Assembly (NCBI RefSeq): GCF_014649835.1
Contig: NZ_BMTU01000013.1
Location: forward strand, 157,109 to 221,108
Direction: 5' to 3'
DNA length: 64,000 nucleotides
DNA from: Streptomyces pilosus
GTDB taxonomy: Bacteria; Actinomycetota; Actinomycetes; Streptomycetales; Streptomycetaceae
The translations under genes were made by a program, and so were the position numbers. This document shows positions 52,520 through 60,919 of the stretch, in pieces. Below the pieces are notes generated by a model that ran no database searches, was not told where the DNA came from, and saw nothing but the letters and a program-made list of their open reading frames with translations. Every line of letters begins with the position of its first letter. Positions within the stretch are counted from its first letter, which is position 1.

Positions 52520-53338
52520 GTGACCGAGATATCCGCGGCATCGTTCGAGGCCCGCAAGCGCATCAGGACGGATCAGCCGCACACGGCCCGGATCTGGAAC
52601 TACTGGCTGGGCGGCAAGGACAACTACGAGGTCGACCAGGTGGCCGGCGACCAGATCCGCAAGCTGCACCCCGGCATCGGCGACTACGCCCTCGCCGACC
52701 GGCAGTTCCTCGGCCGCGCCGTCGGGTACCTCGCCGGCGAGTGCGGGATCCGCCAGTTCCTCGACATCGGCACCGGCCTGCCCACCGCCGACAACACCCA
52801 CGAGGTCGCCCAGCGCATCGCCCCCGAGTCCGCCGTCGTCTACGTCGACAACGACCCCATCGTGCTGGCCCACGCCGAGGCCCTCCTCACCAGCACGCCG
52901 GAGGGCCGCACGACGTACCTCGACGAGGACCTGCGCAACATCGACACGATCCTGGAACAGGCCGCCCGGACCCTCGACTTCTCCGAGCCGGTGGCGCTCG
53001 TCCTGCTCGGCGTCGTCATCTTCGTCGAGGACGACGAGGAGGCGTACGGCACCGTGCGGCGCCTGATGGACGCGCTGCCCTCCGGCAGCCACCTCGTCCT
53101 CTCCCACACCATCACCCGCCCCGACATGCCGGACGTCGACGCGGCGGTGGCCTTCTGGAACGAGAACGGCACCCCGAAACTCACCCAGCGCACCCCGGAG
53201 GGCGTCACCCGGTTCTTCGACGGCCTGGAGCTCCTCGAGCCCGGCGTGGTCTCCTGCAACCGCTGGCGCCCGGACGACGACGGTGCCGAGCCGCCCGCCG
53301 AGGTCGCCATGTTCGGTGGCGTCGCCCGCAAGCCCTGA
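52520..53338 (+). CDS. SAM-dependent methyltransferase (DUF574 type)
   Basis: A 272-residue protein of the actinomycete DUF574 methyltransferase family. Seen: RIWNYWLGGKDNYEVDQ, the SAM-binding strand QFLDIGTGLPTADNTHEVAQ, VVYVDNDPIVLAHAEALL and a late VAMFGGVARKP. GGAGG at 7-nt spacing supports the GTG start. Streptomyces genomes carry many copies of this family with unknown substrates. It is adjacent to the biosynthetic cluster but convergent with it, so membership is doubtful. Confidence 0.88.
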   Translation: MTEISAASFEARKRIRTDQPHTARIWNYWLGGKDNYEVDQVAGDQIRKLHPGIGDYALADRQFLGRAVGYLAGECGIRQFLDIGTGLPTADNTHEVAQRIAPESAVVYVDNDPIVLAHAEALLTSTPEGRTTYLDEDLRNIDTILEQAARTLDFSEPVALVLLGVVIFVEDDEEAYGTVRRLMDALPSGSHLVLSHTITRPDMPDVDAAVAFWNENGTPKLTQRTPEGVTRFFDGLELLEPGVVSCNRWRPDDDGAEPPAEVAMFGGVARKP

Positions 53339-53380
53339 CCCCATGAGCCCCCGGTCCCGCACCGGCCGAGGCGCCGATGC

Positions 53381-53391
53381 GGGGGGGGGGG
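53381..53391. repeat. Homopolymer tract of 11 G
   Basis: Eleven consecutive G between the methyltransferase and the terminator hairpin. It is outside genes. Such tracts are prone to replication or sequencing slippage. Confidence 0.7.
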
Positions 53392-53427
53392 CGGCTCCGT
53401 CCCCGTCTTCCCCGCCCGTGGACGTGC

Positions 53428-53467
53428 CGGCACGCCGCCCGGGACGGGGGGCCGGGGCGGCGTGCCG
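53428..53467. terminator. Terminator between methyltransferase and aminotransferase
   Basis: A perfect 12-bp stem (CGGCACGCCGCC with GGCGGCGTGCCG) and a 16-nt GC-rich loop, between convergent genes. It marks the left boundary of the biosynthetic cluster. Confidence 0.8.
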
Positions 53468-53506
53468 TGGGCGGCGGCGGCCCGGTGGCCGGACGCCGTC
53501 CGCCTG

Positions 53507-55111
53507 TCAGCCGGCCAGGCGCTGCTCGTCCTGGTCACGCAGCAGTGCGCACAGGTCACGCAGCGCCGTCTCCAGGTGGCCGGTCTCCTCCTCGGTCAGG
53601 TGCAGGGAAGGGGCGAACCGCAACGTGTTCGGCGCGCTGGCCGTCGGCAGCACCCTGATGCGGTGCGCCCCCAGCAGGAAGCCGGCGGCGACATACCCCA
53701 GGATTCCGCTGCGGGCGGCGGAACTGATCACCGCGGAGCCGGATCCGGACTGGTCGTGGAACTCCAGTCCCTGCAGCAGGCCCCTGCCACGCGTCTCCTT
53801 GACGACCTCCGGGTAGTCGGCACGCACGCGGTCGAGCGCCGCGCGCAGCATCTCGCCACGCTCCTCGGCCTGCCGGTAGGCCGCGCCGTCCTCCGCCTCC
53901 AGCATCTCCAGCACCTTGAGGGCGACGGCGGTGGAGAACCCGTCCTTGGCGAAGGTCGAGCTGTGCACCAGCTCGAACTCCCCCCGGTAGCGCTTCTGGT
54001 GCACCAGGACGACGGAGCTCTTGGCCACGCCGCCGCCCAGGCTCTTGGACAGGACGTAGTAGTCGCCGCGGAGCCCCACCAGCGAGCTGGCGAGGAAGGC
54101 GCCGGTGCGGCCCAGACCGGTCTGGATCTCGTCGATCAGCAGCGGGCAGTCGGCCGCGGCGGAGACGCGCTGGATGTGCTCCGCGGCCTCGCGGTCCAGC
54201 ACACGGATCCCGCCCTCACCCTGGATCGGTTCCACCAGGAAGGCGCAGAAGGCGGGGAAGTCGCGCTCCACCACGTCAGCGACGCCGTCGGTGACGACCA
54301 CGTCCAGGACGCGCGACCGCGCCCGGATCCCGTCGACGGCCTTGGTGAGCACGTCCGGCTGGTCGAGCGGGAGGAAGTGCGCCTGGGCACCGAGACCCCC
54401 GAACGCCGACCGGAACCCGCTGTTGTGGGTGAGCTGCACACTGCCCATCAGCTTCCCGTGGAAGGAGCCCTCCAGGGCCAGCAGGACCGGCGGGCGGCCC
54501 GCCACCTCGCCGTTGTGGCGGGCCACGGCGGCCAGCAGGTGCTCGAGCGCGTCCTGCGGCGATGCCGCCGTGCTCCCGGACGGCGTGCCCGCGGCTGCCT
54601 TCACCCGGGCGGAGTCCGCCACCGTGAGGCGCCCCTCCCGCGCCGCGTCACGCGCCTGCGCGACATGCCCCTCGATCTCGCCCATCAACGCCGAGACCTT
54701 GAGCACGCGGTCGAACTCGGCGTGCTTGACGGCCGTTTCGATCGCCTCGGCACCGGTGCTGGCGAAGTGCGTGAAGTAGGGCTCGGTGGCTCCGGTCTCC
54801 CGCGCGACGATCTCGTTGAGCTTCACCGCCAGACGATTGGCCGCGGGGTGGCGGGAGAACTGGACGTACACCGGAATACCGGAGTCCAGCACGGCCTTCG
54901 CATGAGCCGTGAGCTCCGCATTGTTGTGGCCCAGTATCAATGACGCGTATCCACCGCAGTAGTCGGTGACCGGTACTTCCTTGCCGTCGGCGTCGAGGTG
55001 GAAGACCGTGTTCCCTTCGGCTCTGACATAGTCGACGCCCAGGCCGGAATTCGCCAGCACGGTGGTCAAATACGGTTCGGTGAGCTGGGGTTCCGTAGAC
55101 GCCGATTCCAT
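53507..55111 (-). CDS. Class III aminotransferase with a large insertion
   Basis: A 534-residue PLP enzyme of the class III (ornithine/acetylornithine-like) aminotransferases. Seen: FASTGAEAIETAVKHAEF, LIDEIQTGLGRTG (cofactor Asp) and LSKSLGGGVAKSS with the Schiff-base Lys356. Between the AEAIETA helix and ALEGSFHGK (about 137-205) it has roughly 65 residues more than the usual family length. GGAGGAG precedes the ATG. Leftmost gene of the cluster, divergent from the flavoprotein gene. It may supply an amino group to the starter unit or final product. Confidence 0.9.
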   Translation of the reverse strand: MESASTEPQLTEPYLTTVLANSGLGVDYVRAEGNTVFHLDADGKEVPVTDYCGGYASLILGHNNAELTAHAKAVLDSGIPVYVQFSRHPAANRLAVKLNEIVARETGATEPYFTHFASTGAEAIETAVKHAEFDRVLKVSALMGEIEGHVAQARDAAREGRLTVADSARVKAAAGTPSGSTAASPQDALEHLLAAVARHNGEVAGRPPVLLALEGSFHGKLMGSVQLTHNSGFRSAFGGLGAQAHFLPLDQPDVLTKAVDGIRARSRVLDVVVTDGVADVVERDFPAFCAFLVEPIQGEGGIRVLDREAAEHIQRVSAAADCPLLIDEIQTGLGRTGAFLASSLVGLRGDYYVLSKSLGGGVAKSSVVLVHQKRYRGEFELVHSSTFAKDGFSTAVALKVLEMLEAEDGAAYRQAEERGEMLRAALDRVRADYPEVVKETRGRGLLQGLEFHDQSGSGSAVISSAARSGILGYVAAGFLLGAHRIRVLPTASAPNTLRFAPSLHLTEEETGHLETALRDLCALLRDQDEQRLAG

Positions 55112-55211
55112 TTTCTCTCCTCCGGTGAGGGGAGGCGGAAACACTCCCGTCCCCCGCGGTGCCACCACGTCCACGCGAGCCTAGGGAATCGCGACCGGCG
55201 AGGAAACAGCA

Positions 55212-55231
55212 GCCGGTAATACGCCGGTAAT
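55212..55231 (+). promoter_or_regulatory. Paired GCCGGTAAT direct repeats (SARP-like box)
   Basis: GCCGGTAAT occurs twice with exact 11-bp periodicity (AC between copies) in the 255-bp divergent promoter region of the aminotransferase and flavoprotein genes. The same CGGTAAT pair with 11-bp period recurs in reverse at 59536-59554. Eleven-bp direct repeats are the hallmark of SARP activator boxes. Confidence 0.6.
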
Positions 55232-55366
55232 TCCGGGCGCGCATCGGATCGTGCTCGCGCGATGAACGTGCCGTGAGCGGCGTGGCCCTACTTTGGGCTG
55301 CGTTCTTCCGACTGTTGCACAAGAGAACTCGGAAGGCCGTGCATCGACTACGAGGGGCGGCTCGCC

Positions 55367-56707
55367 ATGAAATCTCGCGCAGAAGACCACGCGGTCGTCG
55401 TGGGGGCCGGCCCGGCCGGCCTTTTCGCGGCCCGGGTACTGGCCGACGTCTTCGGACGGGTGACCGTCGTGGAGCGGGACGACCCCGCCGACGGGGACCG
55501 GCGGGGGGTCCCGCAGAGCGGCCACGCGCACGACTTCCTGGCCCGCGGCCACCAGATCACGGAGGAGTGGTTCCCCGGTATCGGCGAGGAGATGGTGGCC
55601 GGCGGCGCCCACGCGGGCGACATCGCCCGGGACGTCCGCTGGGTGATCGCCGGCCGTCCCCTGGTCAGGAGCGAGTCCGGTCTCGCCACCGTCATCAGCT
55701 CCCGCGTGTTCAGGGAGGGCCATCTGCGAGCCCGCGTCGAGGCGCTCCCGCGGGTGCGGCTCCTCGGCGGACAGGACGTCGCCGGACTCTCCTTCTCCGA
55801 CGACGGCAGCGTCGTCGACGGCGTGCTCCTGGGGCCCGGCGGAGCCGGGAAACTGCCGGCCGACCTCGTCGTGGACGCCTCCGGAAGGGGGTCGCGCACC
55901 CCCGTATGGCTGGAGGAGCACGGCCACGGACGGGTCACGGAGGAGAAGCTCAAGGTCGACGTGGGGTACGCCACACAGGTCGTGCGGGCCCCCGGCGACG
56001 CCTTCGCCGGGGACGTCTGCATCAACATCGTCGCCTCTCCCGACTCCCCGCGCGGGGGTGCCTGCCAGCGGGTGGAGGGCGACCGCGCCGTGGTGACGCT
56101 CTACGGCGTGCTCGGGGACCACCCGCCGACCGACCCGGAGGGCTTCCTGTCCTTCGCCAAGTCCCTGGCGGCTCCGGACATCCACGAGGTGCTGGAGGTG
56201 GCCGAGCCCCTGACCGAGGTGCGGCGCTACCGCTTCCCGGCCAGCCTGCGGCGGCGCTACGAGCAGATGGACTCCTTCCCCCGCGGGCTGCTGATGCTCG
56301 GCGACGCCGTGTGCAGCCTCAACCCCCGTTACGGGCAGGGCATGGCGTTCGCCGCGATGCAGGCCCTGGCGCTCCGCGATCACCTGGCGGAGGAGGAGGC
56401 GCCGACCGCGGAGGCCTACTTCCGGCGGCTCACCGAGCAGGTGGTGGATCCGGTCTGGAACATGACGCTGCTCAGCGATCTCAGCTTCCCCGGCGTCCCG
56501 GGCGAGCGGACGCCGGAGCTGCTGCAGGTGCTGGAACTCGTGGGCCGGACCCAGGTCGCGGCCACCCTCGACGGATCGCTCGCCCTCACCTGCCTGCGGG
56601 TCTTCGGCCTGCTCGACCCACCGACCGCGCTCCTGGACCCGGCGGTCCAGGAGCGCGTACACCGAACGCTGTCCCGTCAACCGGCTTCGACCGGCCCGGA
56701 GCAGTAG
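55367..56707 (+). CDS. FAD-dependent monooxygenase, MonCI/Lsd18-like
   Basis: A 446-residue flavoprotein. GAGPAG (13-18) is the FAD-binding loop and VVERDD the ribose strand; GVPQSGHAHDFLARG, VVDASGRGSRTPVWLEEHG and GLLMLGDAVCSLNPRYGQGM match the pattern of the polyether epoxidases MonCI/Lsd18 and related oxygenases. Epoxidation or hydroxylation of an alkene during polyketide tailoring is the likely role. Halogenase activity is less likely, as the usual WxWxIP motif is absent. Followed after 33 bp by the SDR gene. Confidence 0.85.
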   Translation: MKSRAEDHAVVVGAGPAGLFAARVLADVFGRVTVVERDDPADGDRRGVPQSGHAHDFLARGHQITEEWFPGIGEEMVAGGAHAGDIARDVRWVIAGRPLVRSESGLATVISSRVFREGHLRARVEALPRVRLLGGQDVAGLSFSDDGSVVDGVLLGPGGAGKLPADLVVDASGRGSRTPVWLEEHGHGRVTEEKLKVDVGYATQVVRAPGDAFAGDVCINIVASPDSPRGGACQRVEGDRAVVTLYGVLGDHPPTDPEGFLSFAKSLAAPDIHEVLEVAEPLTEVRRYRFPASLRRRYEQMDSFPRGLLMLGDAVCSLNPRYGQGMAFAAMQALALRDHLAEEEAPTAEAYFRRLTEQVVDPVWNMTLLSDLSFPGVPGERTPELLQVLELVGRTQVAATLDGSLALTCLRVFGLLDPPTALLDPAVQERVHRTLSRQPASTGPEQ

Positions 56708-56740
56708 GCAATTCTCGACACCGATAGGGGAATGTGAGCG

Positions 56741-57511
56741 ATGGATCTCGCGTACACGGGCAAGACGGTCGTGGTGACGGCGGCGGGCCGGGGCATCGGC
56801 GCCGCCGTGGTCCGCACGTTTCTGGCGGAGGGGGCGCGCGTCCTGGGCGCGGACGTGGAGGTGTCCGCGGAGCTCAAGGAGAGCGGTGCCCTCACCTTCG
56901 AGGGCGATCTGACGACCGAGGAGGGTGCCGCGCTGCTGGCCGAGCGGGCGTCCGAGGAGTTCCCGGACGGGGTCGACGTCCTGGTCAACGGGGTCGGCGG
57001 GCTGGCCGGCATGCCGATCACGGGGCTGGACGGGCTCACCGAGGAGGTCTGGCAGCGCGGCTTCGACCTCAACCTGAACTCGGCGGTCCGGGTGACCCGG
57101 GCACTGCTGCCGCAGCTCAGGGAGGCCGTGGTGAGCGTGGCCTCCAGCGTGGGCCGGTGGCCGAGTCAGGGCCCGTACTTCTACGCGTCGTCGAAGGCGG
57201 CCCTGCGCGCGTGGTCCAAGGGTCTGGCGGACGACCTCGGCAAGCGGGGCATCCGGGTGAACACGGTCTCCCCCGGGCTGATCACGACGCCGCTGTGGGA
57301 CGAGTACGGTCCCCGGCTGAGCAAGGAATGGGGCATGGAGTCCTTCGAGGAGTTCGCCCAGGAGTTCCCGGCCATGGCGCACGTCACGGCCGGGCGCTGG
57401 GGCACGCCGCAGGAGGTCGCCAACCTGATCGTCTTCCTGGGGTCGCCCGCGGCCTCGTACATCACCGGCGCCGACTACCTCATCGACGGCGGCATGGAAA
57501 AGGTCCTCTGA
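56741..57511 (+). CDS. Short-chain dehydrogenase/reductase (FabG-like)
   Basis: A 256-residue SDR: TAAGRGIGAAVVRTFLAEG (cofactor loop), VLVNGVGG, catalytic VSVASSVG and Y148/K152 in YASSK, ending in GADYLIDGG. The ATG lies 33 bp after the flavoprotein stop, so probably the same operon. It could reduce a ketone of the starter unit or oxidise an alcohol before transamination. The direction is not readable. Confidence 0.9.
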   Translation: MDLAYTGKTVVVTAAGRGIGAAVVRTFLAEGARVLGADVEVSAELKESGALTFEGDLTTEEGAALLAERASEEFPDGVDVLVNGVGGLAGMPITGLDGLTEEVWQRGFDLNLNSAVRVTRALLPQLREAVVSVASSVGRWPSQGPYFYASSKAALRAWSKGLADDLGKRGIRVNTVSPGLITTPLWDEYGPRLSKEWGMESFEEFAQEFPAMAHVTAGRWGTPQEVANLIVFLGSPAASYITGADYLIDGGMEKVL

Positions 57512-57612
57512 GCCGCTCACGCTCCTGGAGGACCGCCGGGTCCCGTCGGTCGCCCGTGCGGCCGGCGGGGCGGGAGGACCCGCTCGTCGAGCTCGTCGAG
57601 AGGAACCACGAC

Positions 57613-57843
57613 ATGAACACCAATCCGGCTCTGGGTTTCATCAGCGCGATCCTCGAGGCTCCCGCGGACCGGCCCGCGGGCACCGTGGACGTCGTTCTCG
57701 GACTCCCGGGTGAACCCACCGGGACGCGGACGGCGGTCGACGGCGGCCCGCGGACCTCACTGGCCTGGTGGCCCCGGCCGCTGGGCGAGGTGTCACTCCT
57801 CCCCGGGCCACCGGGCCTCCCGCGGCCGGGGATCCCGGCCTGA
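57613..57843 (+). CDS. Small protein (76 aa) in the cluster, unknown function
   Basis: A 76-residue frame with AGAGGA about 9 nt before the ATG. MNTNPALGFISAILEAPADRP starts plausibly; the C-terminal half is Pro/Gly-rich. No cysteines and no membrane helix. It follows the SDR gene by 101 bp. No family recognised; it may be a partner protein, or a chance frame in GC-rich DNA. Confidence 0.4.
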   Translation: MNTNPALGFISAILEAPADRPAGTVDVVLGLPGEPTGTRTAVDGGPRTSLAWWPRPLGEVSLLPGPPGLPRPGIPA

Positions 57844-58320
57844 GCGAGCCGGCGTGCGAGGCGGTGGCGCCGACCCGGCCCCGCTGCCGCGCCGCGCGCC
57901 CACCGCCGGCGGGCCGTGTCCGCCGGCCCAGGGTGAGTCACGCGACCCCGTGCTCCGCCCCCACGGCGGTGACGCCTCGCGGCCGCCACGCGCGTGCGGC
58001 CGGCATCGCACCGGCCGCCACCCCGCCGGTCGGCCTCCCATCCCCCGCGCCGCTCGGCGCCCCCGCCCACCACGTACGGCCGCGCGGCACGGTCCGGCTC
58101 GCCGGCCTGCCTCACGCCCGGCGCTGCCGCGCCCCGGCGCTCCGGGAGCCGACCGGCGTCCTCGCCCCGGCGGGGGACGGGCTGTGCCGTCGCCGGGAAC
58201 CGGCGGCCCGCATCGCCGGCGCGCCCTGCCGCGGTCCGGCCGGCCGGACCGAGGTCCCGCCGGCAGGTGCCGCCGTGGCCGCGCGCCGGGCCGGCGGGAC
58301 GCGGGCACCCGCCGCGGATC
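57844..58320. other. 477-bp gap without a recognisable gene
   Basis: Extremely GC-rich sequence between the small protein and the convergent acyl-CoA dehydrogenase. Open frames exist on both strands, but their products are Arg/Pro/Ala-rich with no family motif. Possibly a decayed gene. Confidence 0.5.
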
Positions 58321-59478
58321 TCACGAGCGACGGGACACGGGCACCACATACCGGCTGAACAGCAGCTCGCGCAGCACGTCGTCGCCGCCCTCGACGATCG
58401 AGACGTACCGCATGTCCCGGAGGAGCTTCCCGATCGGCAGTTCGTCGGTGTACCCGAGTCCTCCGAACATCTCGGACCCGGCACTCGCGATGCTCCAGCC
58501 CGTCTGCCCGCAGAAGATCTTCGCCGTCAGCGCCGACTTCAGCGTCCCCTTGCGGGAGAAGACCTTGGCGGCGTCGGGACCGGCCATGATGTCGTCGTAC
58601 TCGCGGGCCGCCTTCCGGCAATGGCTCTTCATCACATCGATCTGCATCTCCATCTGCCCCAGCTTCTGAGCCAGGACCGGGCTCTCCATCAGGGAACCCC
58701 CTCGGAAGCGCTTCTCCTTGGCATACGTCATGCAGTGATCACGTATCCGCCGGGCGATCCCGATCGCGGTCGCCGCGATGAGGACACGGCTGGCGTTGAG
58801 CCCCGTCTCCAGAAGCCGCAGCCCGGAGCCGGACAGCTGGTTGGCGGCGGGCACCCGGCAGTTGTCCAGCGTCACCGCGTAGGTGTGCGAGGCGCGCAGC
58901 CCGATGACGTCCCAGCGCTTGACGATCTCGATCCCCGGCGCGTCCCGCGGGACCACGATGGCGAGGTACTCGTCCGGATCGTCGGCGGCCCTGGCGATGA
59001 CGAGCAGGAAGTCGGCGAAGTCCGCGTTGGTGGCGAAGAACTTCTCGCCGGTGAGGACGAGTTCGCTCCCGGACCGCTCGGCGACCGTCCCGATCCGGTT
59101 CAGTTCGCTTCCCGCCTCGCGCTCACTGCCCAGCGCCGCGCAGAACGTACCGCCGGCCGCCATGGGCGCCAGGTAGCGGGCCTTGAGCTCGTCCGATCCG
59201 TACAGCTGGACCACGCTGCTGCCGAGGATCGACACGAGCAGCGTGAAGGCCACGCCGGCGTCTCCGTAGGCTATTTCGTTGACGATCTCGACGCCGTCCT
59301 CGAGGGAGAAACCGCTGCCTCCGTACTCCTCGGGCAGCCACCAGTTGGCGTGGCCCGTCGCGCGGAAGGCCTCGTACAGCTGCTGAGGCTTCTCCGACAG
59401 GACGTCCAACCGAGTGCTTCCGTCGCCGAGTTCGTCCTTGACGAACTGCCGGATGATATCCAGGTCGCGAGGTTCCAT
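58321..59478 (-). CDS. Acyl-CoA (or acyl-ACP) dehydrogenase
   Basis: A 385-residue flavoenzyme of the acyl-CoA dehydrogenase fold: helical N domain (WWLPEEYGGSGF, GVAFTLLVSILGS), middle sheet (FCAALGSEREAGSELN, LTGEKFFATNADFADFLLV, GLRASHTYAVTLDNCRVP) and helical C domain with the catalytic Glu363 in SIVEGGDDVLRELL. It would introduce a C=C into an acyl-CoA/ACP starter. Divergent from the KAS III-like gene, with paired 11-bp repeats in the shared promoter. Confidence 0.92.
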   Translation of the reverse strand: MEPRDLDIIRQFVKDELGDGSTRLDVLSEKPQQLYEAFRATGHANWWLPEEYGGSGFSLEDGVEIVNEIAYGDAGVAFTLLVSILGSSVVQLYGSDELKARYLAPMAAGGTFCAALGSEREAGSELNRIGTVAERSGSELVLTGEKFFATNADFADFLLVIARAADDPDEYLAIVVPRDAPGIEIVKRWDVIGLRASHTYAVTLDNCRVPAANQLSGSGLRLLETGLNASRVLIAATAIGIARRIRDHCMTYAKEKRFRGGSLMESPVLAQKLGQMEMQIDVMKSHCRKAAREYDDIMAGPDAAKVFSRKGTLKSALTAKIFCGQTGWSIASAGSEMFGGLGYTDELPIGKLLRDMRYVSIVEGGDDVLRELLFSRYVVPVSRRS

Positions 59479-59535
59479 TTCAGCAATTTAACGCGCCCCG
59501 CCCATCGTGCGGGCACCCTCGCGGAACTCGCCTCG

Positions 59536-59554
59536 ATTACCGCTCGATTACCGG
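59536..59554 (-). promoter_or_regulatory. Paired CGGTAAT direct repeats (SARP-like box)
   Basis: On the minus strand, CCGGTAATCGAG followed by CGGTAATCGAG gives an exact 11-bp period (also readable as TCGAGCG/TCGAGGC heptamers, near the TCGAGxx SARP consensus). It is 58 bp upstream of the acyl-CoA dehydrogenase start. Confidence 0.6.
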
Positions 59555-59667
59555 CCGGAGGACGTTCTTCTCCATTTATCCTCCATCTTGGTTCCATCCC
59601 TTCCTGCCACTATGAATTCAAGGGCCGGGACGACGTGATCCGTCTCCTCGGCCCAGCGCGCGAACGC

Positions 59668-59717
59668 CCGGCGTCCGCCGGTCCGCGATCACCACGCCAT
59701 GGGCCGGCGGACGCCGG
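59668..59717 (+). repeat. Long perfect inverted repeat in the KAS III leader
   Basis: CCGGCGTCCGCCGG and its exact 14-bp complement are separated by 22 bp, ending 46 bp before the KAS III-like start. It would form a very stable RNA hairpin in the leader, perhaps an attenuator or stability element. Confidence 0.75.
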
Positions 59718-59763
59718 AGTGCGGGACCCAGAGCCTTCGGAAGCAGAAAGGAGACACGGGCTG

Positions 59764-60798
59764 ATGAGGTTCGAGGACTTGTACATCACCGGAGTCGGCG
59801 TCCACATACCCGGGCGGGTCAAGGTCGCGGACGCAGTGGAACGCGGCGACTTCGACGAGCGGCTCGCCCGGCGCACGGACCTGGCCTCCATCGCCGTCTC
59901 GGACGGCGCGTCGGCACCGGAGATGGCGGCCGAGGCGGCACGTACGGCACTCCGCCGCTCCGGAACCGTTCCCCTGGACGTCGACCTGATCCTGCACGCC
60001 GACGTCTACTACCAGGGGCACGACCTGTGGGCCCCCGCCTCCTACATCCAGCGTGAAGCGGTGGGCAACCGCTGCCCGGCCATCGAGGTCCGCCAGCTCT
60101 CCAACGGGGGCATGGCGGCCATGGAGCTGGCGGCCGGCATGCTCCACGGCGGGCCGCGCACCAGCTCCGCCCTGCTCACCACGGGCGACCGGTTCTGCGC
60201 GCCGGGCTTCGACCGGTGGCACGGCGACCCGGGCACGGTGTACGGCGACGCGGGCACGGCGCTCGTCCTGTCCCGCCAGCCCGGATTCGCGCGGCTGCGC
60301 AGCCTGTGCACCGTCTCCGAGCCGGAACTCGAGGAGATGCACCGGGGCGACGACCCGTTCGGAGCCGAGCCGTTCGAAGTCCGGCAGCCCATGGACCTGG
60401 AGGCGACCAAGCAGGCCTTCATCAACAAGGTGGGCGTCTCCTACAGCGTCGCGCGCGTGCGGGCGGGACAGTCGGAGGTGCTCAAGCGGACGCTCAACGA
60501 CGCCGGGTGCGAACTCTCCGACATCGACTGGTTCGTGCTGCCGCACTTCGGGCGTCGCCGGCTCACCCAGACGTTCCTGCGGCCGTGGAGCCTCGACCCG
60601 TCGACGACCACCTGGTCGTGGGGCAGGACCGTGGGGCACCTCGGCGCCGGCGACCAGTTCGCGGGCCTCGCCTACCTCGCGGAGTCAGGCAGCGCCAAGC
60701 CGGGCCAGCGGTGCCTCCTGGCGGGCATCGGCGCCGGATTCACCTGGTCGTGTGCCGTGGTGGAGATCCGGCGGGCCCCCTCGTGGGACAACCCGTAG
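59764..60798 (+). CDS. KAS III-like acyltransferase with Ser in place of the catalytic Cys
   Basis: A 344-residue thiolase-fold protein of the ketoacyl-ACP synthase III family. The nucleophile position, Cys in FabH (ACAG), is Ser113 here in RQLSNGGMAAMELAAG. The His is kept (H261 in LPHFGRRRLTQTF), and the FabH Asn position is His292 with a nearby Asp297 in GHLGAGDQFAGLAYL. Such Ser/His/Asp variants occur in CerJ/DpsC-type proteins that transfer acyl groups or choose starters rather than condense. An AAAGGAG precedes the ATG. It lies directly upstream of the PKS whose loading module looks inactive. Confidence 0.88.
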   Translation: MRFEDLYITGVGVHIPGRVKVADAVERGDFDERLARRTDLASIAVSDGASAPEMAAEAARTALRRSGTVPLDVDLILHADVYYQGHDLWAPASYIQREAVGNRCPAIEVRQLSNGGMAAMELAAGMLHGGPRTSSALLTTGDRFCAPGFDRWHGDPGTVYGDAGTALVLSRQPGFARLRSLCTVSEPELEEMHRGDDPFGAEPFEVRQPMDLEATKQAFINKVGVSYSVARVRAGQSEVLKRTLNDAGCELSDIDWFVLPHFGRRRLTQTFLRPWSLDPSTTTWSWGRTVGHLGAGDQFAGLAYLAESGSAKPGQRCLLAGIGAGFTWSCAVVEIRRAPSWDNP

Positions 60799-60816
60799 AC
60801 GACCCCGTGCGCGCCT

Positions 60817-60845
60817 CGTGACCGGCAGGGCACCGACCGGTCACG
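60817..60845 (+). terminator. Hairpin after the KAS III-like gene
   Basis: CGTGACCGG and CCGGTCACG form a perfect 9-bp stem with an 11-nt loop, 18 bp after the KAS III stop. It separates that gene from the PKS promoter region. Confidence 0.6.
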
Positions 60846-60919
60846 TCGGCCCGCGCGCGAGAAGGAGCCGGCGGACCGGACCGTGTGGCGCGGACCCCGC
60901 CGCCGGGAGCGGGAAGAAT

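Noticed and set aside
52520..53338. Methyltransferase as part of the polyketide cluster
   Set aside because: It is convergent with the cluster, separated by a strong terminator, and belongs to a family scattered widely in Streptomyces genomes.
57768..58358. A 196-codon plus-strand frame in the gap before acyl-CoA dehydrogenase
   Set aside because: Ala/Pro/Arg-rich composition typical of chance frames in GC-rich DNA. It starts inside the 76-residue gene and runs into the 3' end of the dehydrogenase gene.
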